Shown: in pieces, positions 1 through 11,907 of the stretch
Layout of the letters: the number at the start of each line of letters is the position of its first letter
How positions within the stretch are numbered: position 1 is the first letter of the stretch
Source of the DNA: Mikania micrantha
Lineage: Eukaryota > Streptophyta > Magnoliopsida > Asterales > Asteraceae
DNA: 64,000 nucleotides
Reading direction: 5' to 3'
NCBI GenBank assembly: GCA_009363875.1
Contig: CM018686.1
Location: 9,300,001 to 9,364,000, forward strand
The notes under the pieces: model-generated
Seen by the model: the letters and a program-made list of their open reading frames with translations, nothing else
Database searches by the model: none
What the model was told of the DNA's origin: nothing
Made by a program: the position numbers and the translations under genes

Positions 1-2728
1 AAGAAGACATGAACAACAATGTTTGAGAGAGAAAAAAACTTTACTCAACATACAAAGACAAGACAACAATGCAGCTTTATGTTAGTAAATACAGAGATAA
101 CATAAGCTGACATGCTTAATAACAACTTTCTACCAACATAGTTGTCAAAATATACTTTTCTTAAACAATGACTTTCAGATTCATTCATGACAAGAGTAAA
201 GTAAAAAATCATAAGACATTTCATCATTTGTGGTAATTCCCACAGAAGATAACAATCATACAATAAATTTTAACTAACACAAATTCATATAACTATATCA
301 TATATACATCTGATCCACAAGAAATCACAAGATTCCAAAAAACACTATCAAAAACACATCTGATAGAACAAAAATCACACAACTTCCAATGTTAGGACAT
401 GTTAGAACAGATTTTCTGTAACACTACAGAAAAAAATCAAAAAACAATTTTTGATTAAGACAAATAGAATCAAATGATTCCATACGACTATCAGAAACAT
501 TTCTGATAAAAAACAATAAAAAGCCACAAGACTTTTTAAGAATACAGAACAGTGTCAAAACAATTTGTAAAGAACATAAAGACTAATTTGATTTATTCAA
601 AAACTTTTACAACTTTACAAGTTTACATCATGTCAAAACTTATAAAGAACCTAAAGACTAATTTGATATAATCAAGAACTTTTACAACTTTACAAAACAA
701 TGAATCACAAGATTCAAAAACATACCAGAAAAGTCACAAGACTCTCTAAAACTTCAGATACAAAGTCTAAAAAAATATTTAAATCACATGATTCAAACAT
801 ACAATTGATAAAACAAGAATCATTTACAATGCTTTATCAGAAACAACATTACAGCCAACACAACTTCTGATCAAATAAAAATCACACGATTTATAATCAG
901 AAAAGAGCATTCTCACACAAGAGTGAAAAAAATACAAGGCTGCTAAACATATTCAAAAATAAACTTGACAATACTACTGATTAAAATTAATGACCCTCAT
1001 GGTCCGACTAGCCAGGCAAAATGATTATAGTTAACAAGACAAATGGGTCTAACAAACCACCATGATATGAATTTAAGGAACACAAAACCATCAAAACATG
1101 AACATAGCCGAAAAACATTCTTATCGAAACAAAATTGAGTAACATAATCAAAGACAAATACTTAAGAACTTTAATAACCTTGAGACATCGACTACTAGCA
1201 AATTTGATCAAGAATAAAGAAGACTAATTTCAAATTTCAACCCGAAGAGAGCAATTTTAATGCAGATCAGCCTAACAAGACAACTTAGAGAAAAAAAATA
1301 ATGGTGCATATCATCTATAATAACTTGCATCTCATAATATTTAATTCCAACAATTACAATAAAGACATTAGTAATCACATATATTATATACTCTAATGCT
1401 TTAATTAATGTGTTTCTTGAAACTAAACATGATACAATAAAACTATAGTAGACATGTGACATTAAAATCAATAAAGTTGAAAATACATAAAAAAAAATAA
1501 GAAACAAACAATTAAACCAACAAGACTCATACAACACAATTAATGTACAAACAAACAAGTGGTCTACCACGAGCAATAATAAGGGTCATGTAGCTCAATC
1601 TTGATATGCCTAAACAGAATGATTTATCAAATAAAAACAATACAAAAACTTATGAAAGTCTCATATCACTTTAACGTCAAGCAAATTCTATACACCTTAT
1701 ACAAGATGTACAAAAATACAAAAAATCTCGTAACCTTCACTTATGGTTATATGATGTCAACCATAACAATTGATGTTCTTATAAACACCCAGTGGAATAC
1801 AATAGAAATCCATAGACAAGATTCAGACCCCAAGATCAACCAATACGCTTGACGTGAAAAGTAGAGAAAGAGATTAACATTTACACAAGTAAACTTGTAT
1901 AAAATATTTGTTAAACCACGTACTAAGCAAAAATAACAGACCAAGAGCAATTTTCACAACATTCAAACATTTCATTGTATCAAAAAAAAAAAACTAATCA
2001 AGTTTATGCTGAATCAAAAAAAAAATTATCCTTGAACAACAAGGAATACTTATCAGGTTCTGAAAATTAATTAATTTTTTTTAACAAGGAAGCAGAGAGG
2101 CACAACAAGTGACTAACATGCTTCTTGATCAACTGGGCAAACAATTACACTTAATATACCTTGGAATAGAATCTGGGTATTAAGAATTCATTGAGTTTTG
2201 ACTTGCTACTGATTTCTTGAAAGATTTAATTTAAATCCAAGTATGATCCAGTCAATGTGCAAACTTGAACTATTATTATGGCTGAATTAAAACTAAAATC
2301 AAAGTAGAAACCACAACATGTAGCCCTAACATTAAATTGAACAATCATGTTGTCACAAGTGATTTTTGCAAATGAAAGCTATAAGACAACCATTAGTTTC
2401 ACTAAAATCACCAATACCTAGGAATCTGGAATATATCCAAGCATACAAAGCTTTAAGAAATGAAGACAACCAAAACTCTATGCAAGAATTTGAAAAAAAT
2501 GATTTTAGATCTAAAAACATATGTTTATCAAAAACAACTAAAGAAATAGAGCCCAAACTTGACATTCATATAAAATGGCTTATACCAAGAACATAAAGTT
2601 GCAGACATGAACCTTACGATCTTATAAAGCAGAATAGAATATTGATTTTTGAAGAATTAATTAACAAACAACTACACACATAAAGAAGCAGCAGCCAAGT
2701 TCCAAGATTCAACCTTTAAAGTAATAAC
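1..2728. other. AT-rich sequence without recognisable gene
   Basis: I see no coding signature, RNA gene or bounded transposon here. The open frames are short, AT-driven and resemble no protein I know. Degenerate restatements of an 'AATCACAAGATT' type phrase recur between about 300 and 900, suggesting decayed low-complexity repeat. A local duplication at 552-695 is listed separately. Confidence 0.5.
552..695. repeat. Imperfect tandem duplication, about 78 bp unit
   Basis: Two copies of a segment running from 'GTCAAAAC' through 'AAAGACTAATTTGAT' to 'CTTTTACAACTTTAC' follow one another (about 552-627 and 630-695), with a few substitutions and small indels. No function is visible. Confidence 0.7.
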
Positions 2729-2731
2729 TAA

Positions 2732-3048
2732 GGTGCTGTTTGTTTTTGAAGAGGTATAACGTCTGTAGTCTGCGGACCACATCTGCAGCAGAAGAGCTGG
2801 ACTAAACGTTGCAGTCTGTAGCAAGAATACTGTTTGTTTTTTAACATCTGCAAACAGTTAAAAAAATCTGAAATTTAAAATCAAACCAAAAATCCAACAA
2901 TAACATCAAACCACAAAATCAAACCAGGAAGCATTAAACCAAAGAGGTCTGCAGGGTGCAGACTGCAGGGTGCAGACTGCAGGGTGCAGACTGCAGGGTG
3001 CAGACAAAAGAGGTTTAGAAGCTCTTTTTCATAAAAACAAACACCACC
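2732..3048 (-). mobile_element. PIF/Harbinger MITE (deletion derivative)
   Basis: A 317-bp non-autonomous element flanked by the 3-bp duplication TAA (2729-2731 and 3049-3051), the usual PIF/Harbinger target. Its left end (GGTGCTGTTTGTTTTTGAAG) matches the right end of the full element at 13737-17431 read on the minus strand; its right end matches that element's left end. Similarity extends roughly 150 bp in from one end and about 50 bp from the other. It therefore looks like an internally deleted copy of that transposon in opposite orientation, mobilised in trans. It has no coding capacity. Confidence 0.9.
2950..3005. repeat. 14-bp tandem repeat, 4 copies, inside the MITE
   Basis: Four head-to-tail copies of TGCAGGGTGCAGAC lie near one end of the Harbinger MITE. 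The motif resembles the CTGCAG-rich subterminal sequence of the family, where the transposase accessory protein may bind, so it is probably an amplified subterminal motif. Confidence 0.85.
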
Positions 3049-3051
3049 TAA

Positions 3052-3774
3052 AACTCTGCAATAATAAAGAAAAATCAAGAAGACTCACCAAACAACTTGT
3101 GATCAAGGGCTTTTAGAAGGACTTACAGTAATATGTAGAACCAGACACGAGCTTACTTATCTTGTCAAGAAGCACATCAAATCTTCACTGCTTCTAAACT
3201 TTTAAGTTTTCTCTACCAATCAAACGAATATAGCAGAATCTATGCCCAATGTGTTTACTATCCAACACCAAACATAAACCCTCAACAAATTTTGACAGAA
3301 CCTCAAGAACATATACAGAGCCAACCAAGGCTCTGATAAATCGTTCAAAAATTCTAGGTAGAAAGTGAGCAATCCAACTTGATATCAACAAAGAATTTGT
3401 TGTGGCGAACATAGAAAGAATAGGTTCTTTCTTCAGGTTGTGTGTCACGCTATCTTCCATCCAAGCAACGCTACATAGATCTCCCAAGCAAGTAATATAC
3501 TCGGGCGGTGGAGAAGGTTCCGTTCCGAGAAAATATGTTCATAACTATTGTCACAAATATGCAGTTACTTGAGGCGATCTGCCTACGTCTGTAGATCTGA
3601 AGAAGACCGCTTAAAACACACAAGAAACTCAACGGTCAGACTTCGATCTAAGGGAGAACTAAACCGTCTCAACATCAGCAACCGGAAAACTTGTAACACC
3701 AAAGGAGGTTAATCAGCGGAAAACTCATCAGACCCAAGATCGAAATCAACAAGAACAATCGATCAATTCCAAAT
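3052..3774 (-). other. Probable copia leader/internal remnant, unrecognised
   Basis: On the minus strand this follows the primer-binding site and LTR at 3775-4346, so it should be the 5' leader of a copia element. An open frame of 97 codons (3194-3487, minus) exists, but it shows no gag, zinc-knuckle or polymerase motif and I do not recognise it. A GTAAGT donor-like site and an ATTATTGCAG acceptor-like site lie further along (about 3125 and 3060), so it could also be a decayed host exon. Confidence 0.3.
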
Positions 3775-3787
3775 GGCTCTGATACCA
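3775..3787 (-). other. Primer-binding site (initiator tRNA-Met)
   Basis: The plus strand reads GGCTCTGATACCA, so the minus strand reads TGGTATCAGAGCC, the complement of the 3' end of plant initiator tRNA-Met used to prime reverse transcription. It directly abuts the LTR end at 3788. Confidence 0.85.
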
Positions 3788-4346
3788 TGTCAAAAACACG
3801 ATTGAAATCACAACTTACAGATTCCAATGAATCTGTGATCAATAAATCGATAAAAACATACAAGAAAAAAAACCCTAACTATTACAACTCCATCTAAGAA
3901 CAATAGACACAAACCCTATAACGATAATCTCAACAAAAACACAAACTCTTCATCACCTGATGATGAGCATCTAAAGAATCATTGAAAAACTATCAATCTA
4001 GCCCAGTATACAAATGATTCATATATATGATGAATCATAACATACAAAAGAATAAACCCTAGATCGTATGAAGATGAGATTTGAAAAGAATATCTCCAAC
4101 TTTCTGCTCTTCATATTAGTCTTTTTGAGACTATCATAACATCAAGCCCATCTACACTAATATCCAGCAGCTCCTAAGCCCGCTATAATGCCCAGAAGTT
4201 CCTTAAGCCCAAATCAGCAACTCTTAAGCCCAGCTCAGCAAATATATATCATAAAAGAAACACAAACAATAAAAATGCATAAGTCTCCAATTATAAAATT
4301 GAACATATATTAAAATATAGTTTTTAACAAAGACAATAACCCATCA
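3788..4346 (-). mobile_element. Ty1/copia-type 5' LTR
   Basis: A 559-bp LTR on the minus strand, bounded by TG...CA: it starts TGATGGGTTATTG at 4346 and ends TTTTTGACA at 3788, next to the primer-binding site. Its middle has a TATATATGA box-like stretch near 4020, and the T-rich R/U5 with 'AGGGTTTG' phrases is typical of plant copia LTRs. No second LTR copy or pol gene is in the window, so the element is either truncated or its rest lies left of base 1. The superfamily is inferred from LTR size and the adjoining site, not from a protein. Confidence 0.7.
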
Positions 4347-5425
4347 GGTGGTCTCTCACTCTCATCCACCATCATGTGAATTCGTTGTGCATCCTTTGAT
4401 TGTTGGAGTGTTGGGCCATCGAGTTCTTCTCATGGGCTATGGTGCTGTGCGCAGGCCGGCAGGGGGCTGTGCGGTGCGGTACTGTGGTGTGCGCAGGGGC
4501 ATCAAATATTCAATCATTTTCTGCTATGCGCATGAACTACGGTGTGCTGATGTGCTTCAGTGTTTGCTTCTCATTTTCTCAATTTCTCAAGTTCTCATTC
4601 AAATATTCAATAATTTAATTTGATTCTGAATTTCGAAGTGCTAACTGCTAAAGCCTAAAAGAGTTAAGGTATTTCGTATCCATCCCTAATTTTCTCAAGT
4701 TCTCATTCAATTATTTGCTAACTGCTAATTGTTATTTAACTATTTGCTAAAGATTCTTAATTATATTCCTAATTGTTATTTGCTATTTGCTATAACATCA
4801 GAAAACCCAATTGTTTTATTTGCTAAAATTGTCAATTGCTATTTAGGTTTTATTCTTTTACTTGATTGACTAATTGACTCCGCCCGTCCATAGTCTTCTT
4901 GTTTATTGTTGTCGGTCCCAAGTCCTGGTAAAGGAGGAGGGTTTTAAACATAACTATTATGTGTGAGAAGGCCCCGGATTTAAGTGTCACATAAGGCCAT
5001 GAAAAACCTTGAGAAGGGCTGGCTAAGGTCGTGAAGAAAGCTTATTGTTTATGGTGTGTTTCGACCTTTTCTCTTTAAAAACCCTTGACAGAAAGTAACC
5101 CACGTTTCCTTTTTTTTATTATAGTGAGGAAAGCTTATTGTTTATGGTGTGTGAGAAGGGCTGGCTAAGGTCGTGAAGAAAGCTTATTATAGTAACCCAC
5201 GTTTCCTTTTTTTAGATTTTAAACATTAAAATCCAAGCTCTTTTATTACAAACTTTAGCTGGATTAATCATTTTATGGTGTTGCACTAAATAACGCTTCA
5301 TTTTTATAGGGAAAACCAAGTTCTAACATCTCAATTAGAATTAAAAAAAAAATTACATTGAATGTTTTTTATTCATTTTATTCTGTTATATATTTGGCCT
5401 AAACTGAAAATGTATAGTTTCAATC
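4347..5425. other. Intergenic, no gene recognised
   Basis: This mixed-composition sequence includes a GC-richer island at about 4430-4500. The open frames there (plus strand, up to 91 codons) have no recognisable domain. It ends with a local duplication and an AT-rich stretch. Confidence 0.45.
5010..5215. repeat. Partial direct duplication
   Basis: The phrase 'GAGAAGGGCTGGCTAAGG' followed by 'AAGAAAGCTTATT' occurs twice (from about 5010 and 5152). Each is followed by 'AGTAACCCACGTTTCC'; the second copy is internally shortened. A third partial copy of the 'AAAGCTTATTGTTTATGG' part lies between them. Confidence 0.75.
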
Positions 5426-5737
5426 AGTGTTGTAAAAATCGGTCCAGACAGCCGCTTAGGCGCCGCTCTTCAACTGTCTCGATTTGGTCCTAGGCGGCCT
5501 AGTCATTTTTTTTTTTTTGACTTTTTTGGTAAAAATGATCAGATCCATGATTATTGAGATATTTTCAAACAAAATCTTTAATATATCTCTAGAACATTGA
5601 ATCCAACACTTGAAACATCGAAATCCAGCCACTAAACATCGAAATCCAACTCTAAACTTTGAACTTAGTGTTTAAGTTTGACTTTAAATTAGTATGTTTA
5701 AATTTAGGTTTTAAATTATTTGAACTATTATATTAAA
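5426..5737. repeat. Dispersed repeat related to 13014-13440
   Basis: Begins 'GTTGTAAAAATCGG', contains 'CCTAGGCGGCC' and continues with 'CATCGAAATCCA' phrases. The unit at 13014-13440 has the same kind of terminus ('GTTGTAAAAGTC') and the same 'CTAGGCG' and 'GGATTTCGAT' phrases, partly in reverse. It is a non-coding dispersed family; I cannot assign a superfamily. Confidence 0.5.
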
Positions 5738-5772
5738 CTAGGTTTATTCAACCCGCGCGTTGCGGCGGGTTA
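5738..5772 (-). mobile_element. Helitron 3' terminus (minus strand)
   Basis: Read on the minus strand this ends with an imperfect GC hairpin (plus-strand CCCGCGCGTTGCGGCGGG, about 5752-5769), a short AT spacer and CTAG, followed by T, the classic Helitron 3' end. The body would extend to higher coordinates and is disrupted by the MITE at 5810-6234. I could not fix its 5' TC end. Confidence 0.6.
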
Positions 5773-5809
5773 TTACAGTACACTCTCGAAAATATGTATT
5801 ATATATCAT

Positions 5810-6234
5810 GGGTAAGGATCAAATAAAAAGTCTATTTTGTCTAAGAAGGCTAAAAGGGATTTTAAAAATCTCTAAAACCATCCCAAACGAACTCCGATTG
5901 AACTCATTTCGATGTCATTGGAACCGTCTCATCGAACCCTACAATATTTGCTTTTTGATTTTGTCTTTAACAATTAGTTTTAGAGTTTGGATTTTAGGGC
6001 ATGTGTTTTAGCTTTTAGGTTTTATCTTTAGGTTTAGGGTTTGTTTTTATAATTTTGGTTTCATTATTAGGGTTTATTGTTTATAATTTAAGGTTTAGGT
6101 TTTAGGGAATTACAAGCCGGTTCCAATGATGCAAAAATGAATTCAATCGGAGTTTGTTTGGGTCGGTTTTTGAGTTTTTAAACATCCTTCTTAGCCTTCT
6201 TAGGCAAACAAGACTTTTTAGGGGAACCTTCCCC
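5810..6234. mobile_element. Mutator-like MITE, 10-bp TSD
   Basis: A 425-bp element with inverted ends of about 115 bp (left GGGTAAGGATC, right complement GGGGAAGGTTC, then shared AAAAAGTC, AAGAAGGCTAA and CTCCGATTGAA). It is flanked by the identical 10-bp duplication TATATATCAT at 5800-5809 and 6235-6244. TSD length and long termini fit Mutator-like elements. The spacer is T-rich with scattered TTTAGGG. A relative is at 11908-12404. Confidence 0.85.
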
Positions 6235-6388
6235 TATATATCATTTGCCGAAGCATATGATGCATAACAAAATCAAATCTCCCATCACGAACTCTATACA
6301 AATTATCATAAAAACATAAAATCATACAAAATCCTTACAAATGTGTTACAAAAATTATAGAAAAATTAATCACAAAATCAATCTCACC

Positions 6389-7141
6389 CATAGTTACCTA
6401 AATCGCGGTACGATTCGGTACGGGTACGCGGACCGGGTACGTCATTCGCTAGATCTAGTGTATTCGGTTCGAAGGGGGTAGGTTCATTTCGGTACGATCC
6501 GGTACAATGTACCATGTAAAACTAGTACGTGTACCATTTATATTAATATGATGTGGTGATGTACCATAAAAACATAACATAAAATATAAAATAACATGTT
6601 CAAAATTAGATAAAATATAAAAGTACATTACCAAATAAAATTCTAGAACATTATCAAACTTAGAAACATAATCTTAAGACTTAAAACATAAAACATAAAA
6701 CATCTACATCACTTGGCTTCCACTTGCTCTTGTTCCACTTGTTGCAGCAACAGTTGGTGTTGAACACTTTGTTGAACTTTCTTGTCTAACTCAACATAGT
6801 CTTGAGTATTACTAATGTAAGTTTTAGTCTCTCCTTGAGTATTCCTTGATTTATAGACCCAATTGAAAGAACTAGGAATGCTAACCGTCTGACATGGCCG
6901 GCCAGTGGATTCGTTTGAACGCCGGAAAGTGAAACAACGGGAGTCATAGAGTCCCCGTACCATCTCAGCCTTAATTGTGCACCCTACCTATAAGTCGCCG
7001 AACCAAATCGCCGATTGACCGCCGTACCATGACCTTCCAAAACGACGTACTGGAACGTGCCAAGTCGTAATCGACTTCCGATTGGGTACACAACGATCCA
7101 ATTCGGAAAACGTGGGTGTATGAGCGAATTTGGTAACTATG
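6389..7141. mobile_element. Non-autonomous hAT-type element
   Basis: A 753-bp element with termini CATAGTTACC...GGTAACTATG (perfect 10-bp inverted ends, extending imperfectly through AAATCG) and an exact 8-bp duplication ATCTCACC at 6381-6388 and 7142-7149. The 8-bp TSD and CA...TG ends fit hAT. The left subterminal region repeats GGTACG/CGGTAC motifs. A minus-strand frame of 84 codons (6709-6963) has no BED finger or hATC motif and is probably remnant or chance. Confidence 0.85.
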
Positions 7142-7149
7142 ATCTCACC

Positions 7150-7337
7150 AATCGTTTAAATTAAAAGAAAAATCTAAATCTCTAAGCAAATATCTCAAAT
7201 TTAATAAAACCCAAATATCTAAGCAATATCAAATTTAATACACTTATATCTCTTACTACTTTTCAAAGACAAAAAACTTATGATGGTTCAAGGCTAAATT
7301 TTCAAAAGATCATTACATAGATTAGACACATAAATAA
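7150..7337. other. AT-rich spacer
   Basis: Continuous with the sequence left of the hAT insertion (6245-6380); no gene. It may be the body of the minus-strand Helitron whose 3' end is at 5738. Confidence 0.4.
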
Positions 7338-7725
7338 TCTATTATACTTAATAAATAAAAATCTTGAAGGACACATGTCATTAATCTAAGCATTCTTATA
7401 TCAATTTTCCCGCTTATCTCTCATATTAAATATTTACTATTTTTTATAAAATGATAATATTAAATACCTAATCATTAAATAGTTAATATACTAAAACATA
7501 TCTTCTTATTAATAAACACATTTAAAAAACAAATTGTTTTAAAATGCGAATATTTTTTAAAACGAGCATCTTTAAAAATACAAAATATTTTAAGGATGGG
7601 TTTTCTTAAATTAAAGCTTTATAAAAAAACTTTTATAAAATCATTTAAAGAACAAAAAATAATCAAATTTTGAATTATTTAATATTTTTTATTCATCCCG
7701 TGTTATACACGGGATATTAACCTAG
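7338..7725 (+). mobile_element. Short non-autonomous Helitron, both ends visible
   Basis: A 388-bp element beginning TCTATTATAC after an A, and ending with the perfect hairpin CCCGTGTTATACACGGG (7697-7713), an 8-nt spacer and CTAG, followed by T. This matches the Helitron rule (5' TC, 3' hairpin plus CTRR, insertion between A and T, no TSD). It also carries 'GGACACATGTC' near the 5' end. There is no Rep/helicase coding; it must be mobilised in trans. Confidence 0.85.
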
Positions 7726-8480
7726 TATAATATACATATATATATAGATGATTTTGAATATATATATAATAAATAGGGTCCACTAACTATATAATAATAA
7801 TATATACATTATTTCATTTCATGTAATTCAATTATATATAAAAATTCGGGTTGTTCGGATTGTTCGGATGTAAAATCAAACTTATTCGGATTGTTATGAT
7901 AGATTCGATCGGATAAAAATATATGTTTTCAGGTCGAGTCGGGTTTCGGATAGGGTCCTAGAATTTTCAAATCCGAAAACCCGATCCGACTAAATCGAAC
8001 AAACTGTTATCTGAATCGATGAACACTCCTAACACACCTATGCATTACTATTAATTAATTAATATAATATATATATATATATATACACTTAAATTTACTA
8101 TTTAATATAATATACATATATTTACTATTTCTTTTCATGCATTTTAATATATATAATAATATAATAATTATTGATTTTGATGTGTGTATATATAATATAT
8201 ATTTGTAAAATTATATATAAAAATTTCAATCCGCCCATTGATTAATCCATAAACGGTATCTCGCTGTCTGACTAGCGTCTAACAACTTGTACAGTTTCAA
8301 GTAGAACTCACCATGCCCCATGTCCCATGTTCCTATGTCAAGCCAGTAGCAACACTTGACTTGACAACGTGTTGCCGCACACACGTTTCACCTTGGCATA
8401 GTTTGAACCCACCACACAATCATGTATAGACCACACACACCAACTAAAAATGCATCTCCTAATATCATACATGATGTAAA
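7726..8480. other. TA-rich DNA with dispersed repeats
   Basis: Contains (TA)n tracts, a block of 'TTCGGATTG/CGGGTT' phrases with inverted counterparts (about 7845-8030), and at about 8155-8285 a segment that is the reverse complement of the repeat at 13014-13140 (shared 'GCGAGATACCGTTTA' and 'GGCGGATTGAAAT'). No coding region. Confidence 0.55.
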
Positions 8481-10931
8481 TGTCACACCCCCAATTTTCA
8501 ACTAACGGAATCATACCGTTTGGGAACGTGACAAACCAGGATCTCAGATCATTAGACATAACGAAGACCTCTATACGAATTTCAAAACATACTTTGGTCT
8601 AAAACTGTAATATCAAAGTTTTCAAAGTTTGCGGAAGCGTTTTTAAAACAAAACAAACATAACAGTTTGAAAACAGTAAATTACAATGCAAAGTTTTCAA
8701 ATGTTCAAATTCAAATAACAATAATGTAAAGACATGCATGCGACTCGATCTCCTAGTCCATGCTTGCTTTCGTGTGCACCTTAGCGTCCTGAGAAAACAT
8801 GTAAATCAAGTCAACACAAAGGTTGGTGCATCACAGGTTTAAGCATTCACAAATGTTTAAAACAACCGTTTGAATATCAAGTTTGCAGATAACATAATCA
8901 CACATGCATAGTCATGATAGCTAGTCATATATACTATTTACATAAGTGGTCGACACCGAAGCTGACGATTGCCATACTATAGCATGTTTTTGCCTTGCCA
9001 CTATTGTCTAGCACAAACAATAGTAATGAGTGTTTGGTCAGTCAAACACTTGCGTAGATCCCATCTACCAAGTGAGGTTTGTCAAACCTAATAGATATAT
9101 TTCCAACTACCACGCTTTGCGCTACGGCAAACTAAACGGTTCGAAGTGTAAGGACTTTTAAATGCTATGTTGTCACATAATGTAAACAGCTAACTCATGC
9201 AAGTGATATGTATCTAAAAATGTTTGTTGCACATGTTTTCTCCCCCAAAACAGTTAAAATAAGAAAGGGACCGTGTACGCACCTTTGCTAGCAAACAGAA
9301 TGATCACGTGTTTGAAATATCGCGTAGATAATCTTCTACGAATAATCTGTGTTATAATAACGTTGTGTTATTCGGATTGTCCAAATCTTGTTTGTGGTTA
9401 CATACGTGTCAACACATGTATTTTAGGTTGTTTGAAACATACATACAAAAATATGTACGAATTCAAGTTGATTCGATTAAATCGTATAAACATATACAAC
9501 TTTATTTTATGACACGAAATTATACGAAATTTGACTTCTTGTTCAAAATATAAATTTTATCGTTTTATCTTGTCCGGAATTCAATTCTGGTTTCAACGCA
9601 ACTGAAACGGGTTAAAACGGAGTTAGAACGAGAAGGATATGAACAAAACACCAAAAATAGTGTTTTTGTGCAAAACCGGAGACCCCCATGTTAGAACCCG
9701 TGACCTCCCAGTCCCAGCACACACTCATTACCAGTCCAGCTCGCTAGGGATTTGCAAATGAGTCTGGTTTTTAATTGTTTTAACCACAACCCCCAACTGG
9801 TTCCCCTTGGTTATCCTTAACCAAACCTTTGGGCTCCAAATCGAACCTCGATTCGACCAAGATCAAGTTCCCCACCATGGGGCTTTTGTTCCAGAGATCC
9901 AAACGAATCTAAGGATGGTTTTAATTTGATTTTCGAGTTTGATCGTATCAAAAACCCCAAATAAGTTCATTCGAAAAGCCCTAAAAATCAAATTCATACA
10001 ATTCGATGTTGTTTTATGAAATTGGCAGAGGGTTTTCATTACACATGAGATTTCTAACCTATCTGCAGTATTTAATTTGAGTAACAAGTTCAATTGGTTC
10101 AAAACCCCCAATTCGTTTTTGCTTATGAACCCTAGATTTCAAAATCGTTTAATTCGTTGTTGTTTCATCAAATCAACATGGGGTTTTCATTAAATGAGTA
10201 ATTTCGAAACCCCCTTTATAATTTAATTTAATTTCCGAATCCCTTTTGATCAAAACCCCCAAAACCTTTCGTATCAAGAACCCTAATATTCGAGATCTTA
10301 CAATTCGATATTAGAACTACGAATTAACATGGGGCTTGTCTTAGTCGGCCATTTTAGTGTGTGTGGATCGATTTTTTTACCTGGTTTGATGTAGATTTGG
10401 TGTAGTTCAACTATTAGGTTTGACTTCGGCCGCCCCTTGATCGAGTTCGTCGTTTCGTGGCTTATAGAATCAAATTGATCGCTGAGAAATCTCCTAAGAA
10501 TGCCGACTAGAGTGTTTGAGTGTTCAATTGGGTGAAATTTGGTCGAATTATGGTCTAGTTATACGGATTTGATAGTGTGGGGTTACGGTTTCAACTTTTT
10601 ATTACAATTTGAGTTTAATTCGACTATTAAAACTGAAATTAACGTTCCATTGATGATTAACAATGTTAATGTGATAGTTAATGGTACTTTAATTCGATTG
10701 TAATCATGGGGAGCCTCAAATTTCGGTTTCAATTGAGTTAAATCCGAACTTTGACTTCTTAATGTCAAAATTAAACTTTTTCTTGTGTTTCCAATTTATT
10801 CCTTGTAATTCAAGTGTTTATACACTTGTTTTGTTTAATTATAATCCTTTTAGTTTGATATTTTATGATTTCGTACAATTTTCGTTAAATTTCGGTTAAC
10901 GACGTTAACCCGGAAATGTCGGATTGTCACA
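8481..10931 (-). mobile_element. Solo LTR of a gypsy-type element, 2451 bp
   Basis: Starts TGTCACACCCCC and ends GGATTGTCACA, with an exact 5-bp TSD GTAAA at 8476-8480 and 10932-10936. There is no primer-binding site, polypurine tract or internal region, so it is a solo LTR left by LTR-LTR recombination. The plus-strand start matches the LTRs of elements 2 and 3 whose genes lie on the minus strand, which sets the orientation. A 'GAGAAAACATG...CAACACAAAGGTTGGTG' passage near 8790-8830 parallels those LTRs. The short open frames inside are not genes. Confidence 0.9.
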
Positions 10932-10936
10932 GTAAA

Positions 10937-11071
10937 GTTAGTCACACCTAGCTCTGTTCAAAAAGCTCACAGCTCACTCGAAAAAAACTCTACTAGAAAA
11001 AGCTCGGCTCAAAAAGGCTTGTTTAAAACGAGCCAAGATAGAGCCAAGGTTGGCGACTTAGGCTCGGCTCG

Positions 11072-11118
<47 letters not shown>
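10937..11118. repeat. AGCTCG-rich repeat followed by (AT)n
   Basis: A low-complexity block of 'GCTCGGCTC', 'AAAAAGCTC' and 'AACGAGCC' phrases ends in about 40 bp of (AT)n. The microsatellite is the target of the hairpin element that follows. Confidence 0.6.
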
Positions 11119-11120
<2 letters not shown>

Positions 11121-11887
11121 AAGGTATCATATAATAATCCACTCTAATTGAGAAAACTCTATAACTCAAATCCAATGGTTCAAATTTCCAAGATTTAATC
11201 TAATGGTGACATGTGTCACTAATTAACTTTTAATACAAAAGGGCATTATGGTATATTTTGTGTTAATTACAAAAATCAAATTTAATACAAGAGTGACAAG
11301 TGTCACACTCTTAAAAAACCATCTATTTTACTATTTTTTAAATTAAAGTTCCCTCCTTCATTTTTACACTTATAACTTTTTTATACTATGTTATTTTTTT
11401 ATAAAAATTACACCATTAAACTCGTCATATTTTTCTCGTTAATTTCATTATAGTCATGTCAAATTTTTTTCGAGCGTTCGTAATTACACTAACGTAAAAA
11501 ACATAAGTACAATAATGGTGTAATTACGAACGTCCGAAAAAAATTTGGCATGACTATAGTGAAATTAACGAGAAAAATATGACGAGTTTAATGGTGTAAT
11601 TTTTATAAAAAAAATAACATAGTATAAAAAAGTTAAAAGTGTATAAAAATCAAGGGGGAAACTTTAATTTAAAAATAAGAAAATAGATGGTTTTTTAAGA
11701 GTGTGACACTTGTCACTCTTGTATTAAATCTGATTTTTCTAATTAAGACAAAAGACTATAATGCCCTTTTGTATTAAAAATTAATTAGTTACACATGTCA
11801 CCATTAGATTAAATCTAGAAAATTTGAACCATTGGATTTGAGTTAAAGAGTTTTCTCAATTAAATGAGTTATTATATGATCCCTTCC
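11119..11887. mobile_element. Long-hairpin MITE, arms about 370 bp
   Basis: An almost fully palindromic 769-bp element: GGAAGGTATCAT... on the left is matched by ...ATGATCCCTTCC on the right, and pairing continues through 'GGTGACATGTGTCA', 'AAGAGTGACAAG' and 'GAGCGTTCGTAATTACAC' to a short loop near 11493-11517. It lies in a (TA)n tract. It is non-coding; transcripts would fold into long double-stranded RNA. Confidence 0.9.
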
Positions 11888-11907
11888 CTCTATATTATAT
11901 ATATATA

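Noticed and set aside
1208..1576. 122-codon minus-strand frame in AT-rich DNA
   Set aside because: Composition-driven hydrophobic reading with no domain, start context or neighbours.
5960..6110. Interstitial telomere-like TTTAGGG sequence
   Set aside because: Scattered and irregular, inside a MITE spacer; not a tandem telomere array.
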